64,000 nucleotides of DNA from WHTI01 sp963826105 (GTDB taxonomy: Bacteria > Actinomycetota > CADDZG01 > WHSQ01), in NCBI GenBank assembly GCA_963826105.1, contig CAWGWA010000012.1, forward strand, positions 40,170-104,169. Direction: 5' to 3'. Under the pieces are notes generated by a model. That model saw only the letters and a program-made list of their open reading frames with translations, was not told the origin of the DNA and did not search any database. This document shows positions 41,880 to 50,304 of the stretch, in pieces (within the stretch, counting starts at the first letter, position 1; the number at the start of each line of letters is the position of its first letter). A program made the position numbers and the translations under genes.

Positions 41880-42775
41880 TCGCTTCCGAACTCCTCCGCT
41901 ATCGGTCTCGCCGCCTCGTGAAGTGGATGACGATCCTCTTCGCCCTCGGCTTGGTGTTCGCCGGGTTCCTTGTGTTCATCAACTCGGAGGCCGAGGCTCC
42001 GTTCACAGTTTCAACGGGTGCCATCGAAAGTTCGCCCCTCTATCAGGACTGCATCTCGGGAAGCTTCGGAGACCCGCCGCCGGGGGCCGGGACGCTCGAG
42101 GAGTTCTGTTTCCAGATCGTGGGTGACAGTTTCTTCGTCGAGGACAAACGCTTTCACTTCGCCGAGATGGAAGAGATCTTCATGGGCGTGACGGTTCCTA
42201 TCGCCATGCTCGCGTTCTTCCTGGGTGCGTCGTTCATCGGCGCCGAGTGGCAGAAGGGGACCATGACGACGACCCTCACGTGGGAGAACCGCCGGTTGGT
42301 GGTGTTCGCGGCGAAGGCCGTTGCAGTCATCGTCGGGTCGCTCGCGCTGTTCGTGGTCTTGCAGGCGCTACTGGCGCTACTGCTTCTGCCTTCTGCCTTG
42401 TTCCGGGGGACCACCGAGGGACTGGACGCCTCGTGGTGGCAGGACGCCGGGGTAACCCTGGCGCGTTGTGCGGCCGCGACCGTCGTCGCCGGCGTCGTGG
42501 GGATGAGTTTCGCGTCACTGGGCCGGAACACGGCCGCTGCGCTGGGCATCGGATTCGGCTACATGGTGGTGGTCGAGAACCTGATCCGCGTTCTGAAACC
42601 GCAATGGCAACAGTGGCTGGTCGTGGACAACCTCGGCGTGTTCATCACCGATGACCTGTCCGCTGCTGCGGACATGCGGCACTCAGCTACCTCTGCGGGC
42701 CTCCTCGTGCTTGCCTATGCGGCCGCGATAGCTGCGCTCGCTTATGGGTTCTTCCTCTCGCGTGATGTGACCTGA
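41876..42775 (+). CDS. ABC-2 type exporter permease
   Basis: A 299-residue permease with six membrane segments. After the first segment (MTILFALGLVFAGFLVFI) there is a long extracytoplasmic loop of about 80 residues with three cysteines, an NSEAEAPFTVSTGAIE start and an acidic end. Segment two is followed by FIGAEWQKGTMTTTLTWE, the ABC-2 coupling-helix pattern. It forms an exporter with the preceding ATPase; the substrate cannot be read from sequence. The gene is convergent with the following secreted-protein gene, stop to stop with one base between. Confidence 0.9.
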   Translation: MIASELLRYRSRRLVKWMTILFALGLVFAGFLVFINSEAEAPFTVSTGAIESSPLYQDCISGSFGDPPPGAGTLEEFCFQIVGDSFFVEDKRFHFAEMEEIFMGVTVPIAMLAFFLGASFIGAEWQKGTMTTTLTWENRRLVVFAAKAVAVIVGSLALFVVLQALLALLLLPSALFRGTTEGLDASWWQDAGVTLARCAAATVVAGVVGMSFASLGRNTAAALGIGFGYMVVVENLIRVLKPQWQQWLVVDNLGVFITDDLSAAADMRHSATSAGLLVLAYAAAIAALAYGFFLSRDVT

Positions 42776-42776
42776 T

Positions 42777-43757
42777 CTAGGGACGCGGAAGTTCGGTGGT
42801 GTCGACCACCTCGAAGTAGCGGCCCTCCACCTGGCCCAGGGTGTGGAGCGCGTCGTTGTTCCAGTGCTTGTTCGGCTCGCCGGAGATATACCAGTCGGAA
42901 CCGTTGTCGGCGACGATCATCCCGTACTCCTTGAGCGCCTTGAGCACGATCCGGGCCTGTTTCGGGAACCCCGAGATGTCGAAGCTCTCCTTCAGCCGGA
43001 ACCGTTGACCCATCGCCGGGAGGTTGCGACTCGTCTTGTCCGAGGCGAAGTGACGTGCGGGATAGATGAACTTGCGACGGGTGTCTTCGACCGTGAATCG
43101 CAACGCGTGGTCGATGCGGCCGCGCTTGATGTCTGCGTAGCGCACGAGCCCGGGAAGGATGGGAAGGCCGGCCGCGTCGGCCGACGTCCATCCCTTCGGT
43201 CGGAGATCGTTGGAGTCAAGATCCCAGATCGCACCCGAGCCGGCCTTCCATCTCGAACCCCCATCCCGGGGCCGGGCGTTGAACACCTCGTAAAGCGTGC
43301 AGTTCTGCCGGTCGACCACGATGACGTGGCGGTCGCCGTCGGATCGCCGACCGCCTTCGATCGGAACATTCTTGGGGATCGGATACGGGCCCTTGTCCGA
43401 CTCGCCCTTGTAGGTAAAGGACACCGGCACCTTCTTCTGCGAACCCGGGACACTCACGAATGGGATGCCGATCGGGCCCCCGTCGTACTTGCCCGACCCG
43501 AAGTCGGGATGGAGGCCGGTGCCGAGACCCGCCGATCGCACGATCTTCCGGGAGTTGCCGACAACGGGGAGGTCGGTGATCGGTAGGTTCCAGTGATTGT
43601 CGGCCGGGAACACCGAGCAGTCCGGTGCACTGGGGATCGGTCCGCCGACGGCCGCGGGGGCTGGGATGGCGGCCACGAGGAGAGCGCCGACGAGGATGCC
43701 TCGAAGTCTGCGGATTACTGCAGTTCTTGGAGCGGCTGGAGCTTGATCCATTCCCAT
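42777..43757 (-). CDS. Secreted protein of unknown function
   Basis: A 326-residue protein with an N-terminal signal segment (about residues 18-38, GILVGALLVAAIPAPAAVGG), then a probably mature region starting near SAPDCSVFPADNHWNLPI. Visible features are GTGLHPDFGSGKYDGGPIGIP, VPVSFTYKGESDKGPYPIP, DRHVIVVDRQNCTLYEVFNA, and later LRPKGWTSADAAGLPILPGLV and NGSDWYISGEPNKHWNND. I know the last motifs from uncharacterised bacterial secreted proteins. The start overlaps the glycosyl-hydrolase-like gene upstream by 43 bases, and ATG 43751 is an alternative start. Confidence 0.82.
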   Translation of the reverse strand: MGMDQAPAAPRTAVIRRLRGILVGALLVAAIPAPAAVGGPIPSAPDCSVFPADNHWNLPITDLPVVGNSRKIVRSAGLGTGLHPDFGSGKYDGGPIGIPFVSVPGSQKKVPVSFTYKGESDKGPYPIPKNVPIEGGRRSDGDRHVIVVDRQNCTLYEVFNARPRDGGSRWKAGSGAIWDLDSNDLRPKGWTSADAAGLPILPGLVRYADIKRGRIDHALRFTVEDTRRKFIYPARHFASDKTSRNLPAMGQRFRLKESFDISGFPKQARIVLKALKEYGMIVADNGSDWYISGEPNKHWNNDALHTLGQVEGRYFEVVDTTELPRP

Positions 43758-44638
43758 GACTCCATTATCGGGTAGTCGTAGAGACTCCCGCCCATGGCCC
43801 CCTCTTCGACCGTGCCCCGGACGAACGCAGTGACCTCCCGCCTCGTTGCCCGGCCTGCGATCCCGCCGATGGCGTGGACGGGAACGGTCGGATCCCCGGT
43901 CTCCTCGCGGATGATCTGGATGTTGCGTTTGGTGTACTCGAGTACTCCGTCGTAGCCGTTGGTTCGGTACGTGTAGTACCCCATCGGCAAGAAAACGTCG
44001 TAGTACTCGTTGAGCGTCTCGTAAGGGAAGTAGCGCCAGTACAGCTGGCCGGCGGGGTCGGGGATGATCGCGCTCAGTGGGTACTCCGGCCCCGTGAAGG
44101 TACGGATCCTCTTGGTCAACCTGACCACTCGGCGATTGCGAGTTGTGATGTTATCGACCTGAGTCGACTCGATGTCGAGGGCGAAGGAATCGAATCGTTC
44201 GCCCAATGGCGTAGTGAACTCGATCGCCGCGGTGGACCGTTCGAGATCCTGGCTGAGGTTCTTGAACGACGGCAGATACCAGGCAACGACCTTCATGCCG
44301 GATGCGTGTGCCGCTTCTATCAACCGACCCATCTCTTCGGGCTTGAAGATGCTGAACGGTTGCGAGTAGTTGGAGGTCTCGACGTAGATCGTCCGAACAC
44401 CCTTGCTCACCATCTTGGAAACCGCTCCCTCGGGATTGCTCCACGGCCGGCGGTTGAACATGTCGACCCAGGTGCCGAGTCCCGAGTACGCAGAGATGTC
44501 GGGCTCCACCTCTGACGTCAGCGCGCGCTGTTTCTTCGGGCGGTCCGCGTGCCGATCGGAACCGAACGCCGCGACCGCCAGAGGAACCGACAGAAGGACC
44601 CCCGTCACGACGATCAGAGAAGTGAGTTTTTCTCTCAT
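43715..44638 (-). CDS. Putative secreted glycosyl hydrolase-like protein (DUF4015 type)
   Basis: A 307-residue protein with an N-terminal signal or anchor segment (about 8-24) and a TIM-barrel-like remainder. GLGTWVDMFNRRPWSNPEG, MVSKGVRTIYVETSNYSQP, SGMKVVAWYLPSF, ERFDSFALDIESTQV and DVFLPMGYYTYRTNGYDG are the pattern of putative glycosyl hydrolases of the DUF4015 group. The acidic residues in ALDIES could be catalytic, but no activity is proven for this branch. It overlaps the following secreted-protein gene, and they probably share a transcript and a role outside the cell. Confidence 0.8.
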   Translation of the reverse strand: MREKLTSLIVVTGVLLSVPLAVAAFGSDRHADRPKKQRALTSEVEPDISAYSGLGTWVDMFNRRPWSNPEGAVSKMVSKGVRTIYVETSNYSQPFSIFKPEEMGRLIEAAHASGMKVVAWYLPSFKNLSQDLERSTAAIEFTTPLGERFDSFALDIESTQVDNITTRNRRVVRLTKRIRTFTGPEYPLSAIIPDPAGQLYWRYFPYETLNEYYDVFLPMGYYTYRTNGYDGVLEYTKRNIQIIREETGDPTVPVHAIGGIAGRATRREVTAFVRGTVEEGAMGGSLYDYPIMESWEWIKLQPLQELQ

Positions 44639-44712
44639 AGGCGTGCAGGTTAGTCACAAACGGACGATTCGACCGTACGCAACTTGCGCAATCCCGCGTG
44701 GGTCCCCTCGTT

Positions 44713-45790
44713 TCAGTACTCGTTCTGCGACCGATTGATCTTGTTCCGAGCGCGAGATATCGCCCGCCACTTCTTGGCTTCCTCGGCTGCCGCTTTCTTG
44801 TCTTGCTTTCGCTCGAGGTACGCCAGCTCCCTCTGCAGCTTCTGGAAGCTCTCGAAGCGTTCCGCGGCGAGGCTCCCATCCTCGAGTGCCGTCTTGACCG
44901 CGCAGCCTGGTTCGCTGTCGTGTGAACAATCTCCGAAGCGACAGCCCTGAGCCAACTCGGCGATGTCCTCGAAGGTCTGCTCGAGCCCCTCTTCGACATC
45001 CCACAGCTGGAGCTCGCGGATGCCGGGCGTGTCGATGATGACGCCGCCGTCGGGCAACAAGATCAGTTCGCGATAGGTGGTGGTGTGCCGTCCCCGACCG
45101 TCGGCGCGGATGTCGTTGACGAGCTGTCGTTCGTCGCCGGCGAGGCTGTTGACCAGGGTGGATTTCCCCACCCCCGACGATCCCAGCAGCACCGCGGTCG
45201 TACCCACGGCTAGATGCGCCCTGACGTCTTCGATGCCCTCGTTCGTCACGTTGCTGACGGCGTGGACCGGTACGCCGATGGCTATCGCTTCAGCCTCGGC
45301 GATGCACTCCGCGGCGTCCTCAGCGATATCTGACTTCGTCAGAACGATCACGGGACGAGCCCCGCTCGCGTAGGCGGTGGTGAGGTATCGCTCGAGACGC
45401 CTCACGTTGAAGTCCTCGTTGAGTGAACTGACCAGGAAGACGACGTCGACGTTGGCCGCCAGGACCTGCTCCTGGACCACATCTCCGGCGACCTTGCGGG
45501 AGAAGCACGACCGGCGAGGCATCACGGCATGGATAACTCCGCTGCTCCCCGGCTCGCCCGAGACTGCGACCCAGTCGCCCACTGCGGGGAGGTCGCCGCC
45601 TCCGCGCGCGGTGGAGCAGTGAGCCGCTGGTGGACGCGCTCATCTCACCCTTCTGGGATATGAGGTTGTACGAACCGCGGTGTTGCACGGTGACTCGGGC
45701 AGGCTCGTAGCCCTGGTCACGATGTTCTGTGAATGCCTCGTCGAGGGTGGAATTCCATCCCAGGCCGACGAGGTCGATGACCTCGTTCAA
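44713..45790 (-). CDS. rsgA: Ribosome small-subunit GTPase RsgA, frameshifted
   Basis: RsgA matures the 30S subunit. The N-terminal OB part begins NEVIDLVGLGWNSTLDEAF and ends near YNLISQKGEMSA, and the rest reads from a different frame: GDWVAVSG, then the circularly permuted GTPase with LTKSD (G4), GSSGVGKST (G1), DTPGIREL (G3) and the zinc motif CRFGDCSHDSEPGC. The frame break falls in the GCGCGCG run at 45604-45610, where one surplus base separates LLHRA from GGGDLPAVGDW. Without it the protein is about 358 residues, the normal length. Start TTG 45790 has AAAGGA upstream. An error or mutation in this GC run is the simplest explanation. Confidence 0.88.
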
Positions 45791-45849
45791 TCTGGATCCT
45801 TTCGCTTCGTCTGAGCGCGCCGCAGTTGCGGCAGCGACGTATCAGGTAG

Positions 45850-45916
45850 CGAGCGATCTAGGCGATGTGACGGCGACGCCGGAGTAGGCATCGGTAGGGC
45901 AGAGCTAGATCGCTCG
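45850..45916. repeat. 12-bp inverted repeat spaced by 43 bp
   Basis: CGAGCGATCTAG (45850-45861) and CTAGATCGCTCG (45905-45916) are exact inverses, in the 238-bp gap between the divergent rsgA and sulfatase genes. A regulatory role is only a guess. Confidence 0.4.
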
Positions 45917-46028
45917 GCCTTCAGGTCCTCTCGTCATCAAAATCGCCTCCCGGGATCGGGTAACAGAAGTGCTTTGTCCAGTACCTTATCATCGTGGTTC
46001 CGTCGCCGTCTCTTAGTTGGGTTCCCTG

Positions 46029-47444
46029 ATGTTCGAACCGGATCTTGTACTTTCGCGGCCCCGTGGCCGCAGGCCGTTGCAGGTCCTGACGGTGTTGCTG
46101 TTGACCGCCGCGCTGCTCTCTTCCGAGGCTTCCGTTGTGCCGGAGGGTGCCGCCGCGGCGAAGAAGGACCAGCCGCCCAACATCCTCTTGATCGTGTCCG
46201 ACGACCAACCGCTCGGGACGATGGGCGTGATGGTCGAGACCAGCAAGTGGCTCCGCCACAACGGCACCAAGTACCCGAACGCGTATGCAACGACCCCCGT
46301 CTGCTGTCCCTCGCGAGCGTCGATGCTGACCGGGCAGTACGCGCACAACCATGGGGTGCGCAGGAATGGGGAGGCCAACCTCATCGATACGAACGCGGTC
46401 GTCCAGCGGTTCCTCCGCGAGGGCGGCTACACGACCGCAGCATTCGGGAAGTTCCTCAACTCCTGGGATGTCGCTATCGACCCGCCGTCGTTCGATCGTT
46501 GGGCGGTCGTGCCGCGGTCTGCGCACGCGTACTGGGGTGGGAAGTGGAACATCCAGGGCGACGTACGACGCGTGCAAGCCTACGGAACCACCTTCGTTGG
46601 GAAGGCGACCACGAAGTTCATCGAAGAGGCCGAGAAGGACGACGACACTCCCTGGTTCGCGTATCTGGCCCCCCCGGCTCCACACGCGCCCTTCGATGCC
46701 GAGAGGATCTACGAAGACGTGGTCTATTCCGACTGGGCCGGAGTCCCCTCCAACTTCGAAGACAACCCGGCGGTTGACCCGACGACGAGGCTCGATAAGC
46801 CCCAATACGTGCAGGACTCCCACAAGAGTCAGGGCGACGGCCGCAACATGAGGGAGAAGCAGCTGCGGACGTTGCTGTCGCTCGATGACATGGTTGGACA
46901 GGTCCGGGACGTGCTCGCCGCCAACGACGAGTCCTCCAACACCATGGTCATCTTCATCTCCGATAACGGGTTCCTCTGGGCGCAGCATGGGATCGTGGGA
47001 AAGTTCACGCCTTACGTCGAGTCGGTCCACGTTCCCGCGCTGATCCGCTGGCCCGAAGACATGGAGCGTCCGGCGATCGACGAACGCCTGGTCGCCAACA
47101 TCGATCTGGCGCCGACGATCTTGGACGTCGCTGGGATAACTCCCGGCCCGGATTTCACTCCCGACGGGCGTTCACTCCTGGATGACTGGTGGATCAGAGA
47201 CAACTTGTTGATCGAGGCGTGGGCCGAGAGAAGGCACGTGCCGACGTGGGCCGGGCTCATCTCTACCACTGAGTCCTACGTCGAGTACTACGACACCGAC
47301 AACAGCACCATCGCTTTCCAGGAGTACTACAACCTTGTCGACGACCCCTATCAGATGACCAATCTCTTCAACCCCTTCGATCCTGGGATGGCATCCGATC
47401 TCGCCGCCGCACGGACCTGTGCCGGGCCCACCGACTGCCCCTGA
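46029..47444 (+). CDS. Secreted sulfatase
   Basis: A 471-residue alkaline-phosphatase-superfamily sulfatase. The N-terminus has an export signal (basic RGRR, then LQVLTVLLLTAALL). PNILLIVSDDQPLG gives the two Asp metal ligands. TTPVCCPSRASMLTGQYAH is the sulfatase signature with Cys92 as formylglycine precursor in the C-x-P-S-R motif, which needs the FGE enzyme in aerobes. VIFISDNGFLWAQHG gives later ligands. Substrates are aryl, lipid or sugar sulfates, not decidable here. Start ATG 46029 is preferred; a TTG at 46017 is possible. FGE is not in the window. Confidence 0.9.
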   Translation: MFEPDLVLSRPRGRRPLQVLTVLLLTAALLSSEASVVPEGAAAAKKDQPPNILLIVSDDQPLGTMGVMVETSKWLRHNGTKYPNAYATTPVCCPSRASMLTGQYAHNHGVRRNGEANLIDTNAVVQRFLREGGYTTAAFGKFLNSWDVAIDPPSFDRWAVVPRSAHAYWGGKWNIQGDVRRVQAYGTTFVGKATTKFIEEAEKDDDTPWFAYLAPPAPHAPFDAERIYEDVVYSDWAGVPSNFEDNPAVDPTTRLDKPQYVQDSHKSQGDGRNMREKQLRTLLSLDDMVGQVRDVLAANDESSNTMVIFISDNGFLWAQHGIVGKFTPYVESVHVPALIRWPEDMERPAIDERLVANIDLAPTILDVAGITPGPDFTPDGRSLLDDWWIRDNLLIEAWAERRHVPTWAGLISTTESYVEYYDTDNSTIAFQEYYNLVDDPYQMTNLFNPFDPGMASDLAAARTCAGPTDCP

Positions 47445-47540
47445 TGTCGGTTCTGAGGGTCCCTGATTCTTGGGGGGCCCAGTAGTAATGTCCTGACCGT
47501 GCGTGCACCCGCACGCCGTGGGGGTTGGCAAGGGGGGAGC

Positions 47541-48884
47541 ATGGGAGCAAGAGCTGAACGCCGGGTCGTCGGTTATCTACCACCGGATGTTCCACCTCCG
47601 GCAGCACTCGTAAGTCTTGGTCTGCAACATGTCCTGACCATGTTCCCGGCGACCGCTCTCGTTGCCATCATCACCGGCTTCGACGTCGCGGTCACGGTGT
47701 TCGCTTCCGGCCTCGCAACCGTTATCGCCTGCGTCGGCTCCAAGCGCCGCATCCCGCTCTATTACGGCGGAAGCTTCGCGTACCTCGCTGCGATCGTCGC
47801 GGTGGTCGGATCCTCGTACGGCAGCCACGAGATCGCTCAAGTAGGTGTTGTCGCGACCGGCGTGCTCAATATCCTCGTCGGCTGGATCATCCAGAAGGTT
47901 GGCAAGGAGAAACTCGATCGCGTGCTGCCGGCATCGGTAACCGGCCCGATCGCGATCGTCATCGGCATCGCGCTCGCTCAGGAAGCCCTCAACATGGCTA
48001 CCACCGGATGGGGCGTGGCCATGTGTACGTTGATGGCTACGGTCATCTTCTCGGTGTACCTGCGGGGGCTGGGGCTGATCGGGATGCTGCCGATCCTTCT
48101 CGGTCTCATCTTCGGATACATCGTTGCGATCCTTCTCGGCGACGTCGAGTTCGCTGCCGTTGGCGATGCGGCGTGGCTGAGCCTTCCCGACTTCCAGTTA
48201 CCGGCCTTCACCGATGAAGATGCGTGGCGCGCGGTCGTGGCCATCGCTCCGATCGCGATCGCGACGATCCCCGAAAGTACCGCACACCTCTATCAGGTGA
48301 GCCTCTACGTCGATGAGCTGGCCGACGAGATGCAGCGACCACGCCTCGGCATCAAGAAGCTCGTCGGGCTCAACCTGATCCTCGACGGACTCTCAGACAT
48401 CACCAACGGGATGCTCGGAGCGTCGTCGGGAACCAACTACGGCGAGAACAACAGTTTGATGGCCATCACCCGCAATTTCTCCGTTCCGGTTCTCATCTCG
48501 GCCGGCGTGATCGCGATGCTGCTCGGGTTCGTCGAGAAGCTCTCCGCAGTGGTCGGAACCATCCCGCAAGCGGTTACGGGCGGCCTGGCGATCTACCTGT
48601 TCGGGGTGATCGGGGTCCAGGGCATCGCGCTGATGATGTCCGAGAAGGTCGATCTCTTCGATCCACGGCAGCTGGCCACAACTGCGGTGGTGCTCGTCGT
48701 CGGGATCGGCGGAGACATCTTCCCGGGCGGGAACCTCCCGTTCTTCGACTGGGAGATCCCCGCGATCGCCTCTGCAGCGGTCGCCGGCATCGGGTTCAAC
48801 CTCATCTTCTTGATCCTCGACAGCGTCATCGGACGCCCCGAACCGGCGCCACCGCCGCCCATAAAGACCGAAGACATCACCTGA
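47541..48884 (+). CDS. Xanthine/uracil permease (NCS2 family)
   Basis: A 447-residue transporter with about 13 to 14 membrane segments. The NCS2 pattern is seen in LVSLGLQHVLTMFPATALVA at the start, IPLYYGGSFAYLAAI, ASVTGPIAIVIGIALA, IATIPESTAHLYQVSLY and ASSGTNYGENNSLMAITRNF, whose acidic and Asn residues bind the nucleobase. It probably imports uracil or a purine base. The ATG at 47541 follows a GGGGGGAG ribosome site, with a TAATGT hexamer (47486-47491) further up as possible -10. The tRNA-Lys gene follows on the other strand. Confidence 0.92.
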   Translation: MGARAERRVVGYLPPDVPPPAALVSLGLQHVLTMFPATALVAIITGFDVAVTVFASGLATVIACVGSKRRIPLYYGGSFAYLAAIVAVVGSSYGSHEIAQVGVVATGVLNILVGWIIQKVGKEKLDRVLPASVTGPIAIVIGIALAQEALNMATTGWGVAMCTLMATVIFSVYLRGLGLIGMLPILLGLIFGYIVAILLGDVEFAAVGDAAWLSLPDFQLPAFTDEDAWRAVVAIAPIAIATIPESTAHLYQVSLYVDELADEMQRPRLGIKKLVGLNLILDGLSDITNGMLGASSGTNYGENNSLMAITRNFSVPVLISAGVIAMLLGFVEKLSAVVGTIPQAVTGGLAIYLFGVIGVQGIALMMSEKVDLFDPRQLATTAVVLVVGIGGDIFPGGNLPFFDWEIPAIASAAVAGIGFNLIFLILDSVIGRPEPAPPPPIKTEDIT

Positions 48885-48892
48885 AAGCTCGG

Positions 48893-48964
48893 TGGGCCGC
48901 CAGGGACTCGAACCCTGCCCGCCGGATTAAAAGTCCGGTGCTCTACCTGATGAGCTAGCGGCCC
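48893..48964 (-). tRNA. tRNA-Lys (TTT)
   Basis: A 72-nt minus-strand cloverleaf: acceptor GGGCCGC/GCGGCCC with discriminator A, D arm GCTC/GAGC, anticodon loop CTTTTAA (anticodon TTT), T stem CAGGG/CCCTG with loop TTCGAGT. CCA is not encoded. Confidence 0.94.
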
Positions 48965-49064
48965 GGCGACAGACTATCGGCTGGATGATGGGTCCCCCTC
49001 TGACGGCCCGATCCGCCGCCTGCCGCGCACGGGAGGATGCCATCGAGCACTCGATGATTTCTGT

Positions 49065-49116
49065 GGTCGGCGTGGTCAACGTGGTCGCGGCGCCGACCGC
49101 ACTGACCACGCCGACC
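49065..49116. repeat. 14-bp inverted partner of the 18-bp repeat
   Basis: GGTCGGCGTGGTCA (49065-49078) is the exact reverse complement of TGACCACGCCGACC, first present at 49103-49116 and then at each unit junction of the tandem array. The start of the array can therefore fold back on itself. Confidence 0.55.
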
Positions 49117-49236
49117 GCACTGACCACGCCGACCGCACTGACCACGCCGACCGCACTGACCACGCCGACCGCACTGACCACGCCGACCGCACTGACCACG
49201 CCGACCGCACTGACCACGCCGACCGCACTGACCACG
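49093..49236. repeat. Tandem array, 8 identical 18-bp units
   Basis: Eight exact head-to-tail copies of CCGACCGCACTGACCACG occupy the gap of 316 bp between tRNA-Lys and the nfeD-like gene; no convincing gene lies there. Because 18 is divisible by three and the unit has no stop in several frames, both strands show artificial hexapeptide repeats (PTALTT on plus, VSAVGV on minus). No spacers, so it is not a CRISPR array. Exact identity points to recent expansion by replication slippage. Confidence 0.95.
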
Positions 49237-49280
49237 GCTTTTCCAATGGATAGTGAGACCGGCGCGGCTCTCGGCCGGGG

Positions 49281-49598
49281 TTAGGGGCGTTTCACGATGA
49301 GGGTGAGACCCTCAACGGCCGTCACGATGATCTCCTGGCCGACCTCGGCTCCCTCGGCGCAGCGGGCGGTCCACAACTGGCCGTTCAGGTGGACCTGCCC
49401 CTCGGGGGCGCAGGTTCGGGTCACTCGTCCGTAGGTCCCGGCGATCGCTTCGACACCGGTGATCGACCGGACCCCGCGCCAGCGGAGGAAGAGCCAGATC
49501 TCGAACGCTTCCCAGAGAGCGAGCGGGATCAGGACGAGGTAACGCCACGGGGGCTCGAGGAAGATGAACGATAGGACGGTTCCGATGACGAGACTCAA
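49281..49598 (-). CDS. NfeD-like membrane protein with OB domain
   Basis: A 105-residue protein with one hydrophobic N-terminal region of two possible segments (about 4-35) followed by a small beta domain. VEAIAGTYGRVTRTCAPEGQ and LNGQLWTARCAEGAEVGQE to EGLTLIVKRP match the NfeD C-terminal OB-fold. Short NfeD proteins act with SPFH/flotillin-like proteins in the membrane; no such partner is adjacent. It lies 10 bp downstream of glnR in the same direction and is probably cotranscribed with it. Confidence 0.85.
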   Translation of the reverse strand: MSLVIGTVLSFIFLEPPWRYLVLIPLALWEAFEIWLFLRWRGVRSITGVEAIAGTYGRVTRTCAPEGQVHLNGQLWTARCAEGAEVGQEIIVTAVEGLTLIVKRP

Positions 49599-49608
49599 GG
49601 CGGCCCTC

Positions 49609-50304
49609 CTAGTCCCGCCCGCGCGGTACCAGCCGGTAGCCGACGTTTCGGATGGTCTCGATCAGCGCTTCGTGCTCGGCCCCCAGTTTGGCGCGCAGGC
49701 GGCGGACGTGGACATCGACGGTCCTCGTGCCCCCGTAGTAGTCGTAACCCCAGACCTCGCGCAGGAGGAGGTCCCGGTCGCACACCCGGCCGGGGCGCTG
49801 GGCGAGGAACTTGAGCAGCTCGAACTCTTTATAGGTGAGGTCGAGCGGGCGGCCACGTACGTACACCTGATAGTTCTCGGGGTTGACCGTGAGCTCCCCG
49901 ACCTTGAGGACGGTCGCCTCATCGCCGTGGCCGGCTCTTCGCGCGACCAAGGCGAGTCGCGCCGAGATCTCATCGGTGGTCGCCGATGTCAGGAGGAAAT
50001 CGTCCGCTCCTGATTCGAAACGGAAGGTCGCGATCGAGTGCTGGTCGACCACGACGATGATCGGAGGGAGCCCGATCTCCCACGCAAGAGATAGACGCCG
50101 CGCCGCCTCCTCGGCCAGGGCGGTGTCGTGGGTTGCGTCCACGAGGATCAGGTCGGGGTGGAGTGGGATCAGGTCCTCGGGGTTGGTCGACTTCAGGTTC
50201 GCCTGCTTGACCTCGTACGGCGCGAGTGGGAAGCCCGCAAGGACCTCGCGGATGTCGGAGGCCGTGTCGGACAGCAACAGCACGGAGATCGAGGAGCCTC
50301 TCAT
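49609..50304 (-). CDS. glnR: GlnR-type orphan nitrogen response regulator
   Basis: A 231-residue OmpR-family regulator. The C-terminal winged helix has LDLTYKEFELLKFLAQRPGR, LLLREVWGYDYYGGTRTVDV and HVRRLRAKLGAEHEALIETI, a close fit to actinomycete GlnR. The receiver part is degenerate: DLILVDATHD holds the Asp, but the acidic pocket and Lys of normal receivers are poor, as in GlnR, which acts without a kinase. GlnR activates glnA, amtB and nitrogen genes. Start ATG 50304 overlaps the nadE stop, so it is coexpressed with nadE. The four-site box before glnA1 (62505-62542) is its likely target. Confidence 0.9.
   Translation of the reverse strand: MRGSSISVLLLSDTASDIREVLAGFPLAPYEVKQANLKSTNPEDLIPLHPDLILVDATHDTALAEEAARRLSLAWEIGLPPIIVVVDQHSIATFRFESGADDFLLTSATTDEISARLALVARRAGHGDEATVLKVGELTVNPENYQVYVRGRPLDLTYKEFELLKFLAQRPGRVCDRDLLLREVWGYDYYGGTRTVDVHVRRLRAKLGAEHEALIETIRNVGYRLVPRGRD

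Noticed and set aside
45921..47030. A 369-residue protein on the minus strand, antisense to the sulfatase gene
   Set aside because: It overlaps the sulfatase gene completely and lacks any family motif; the plus strand has all the catalytic residues.
49093..49236. CRISPR array
   Set aside because: The units are head to tail without spacers, and no cas gene is in the window.
48985..49284. A repeat protein with PTALTT units (plus strand) or VSAVGV units (minus strand)
   Set aside because: Both arise from an 18-bp tandem repeat that is open in several frames; there is no ribosome site, promoter or conserved flank.
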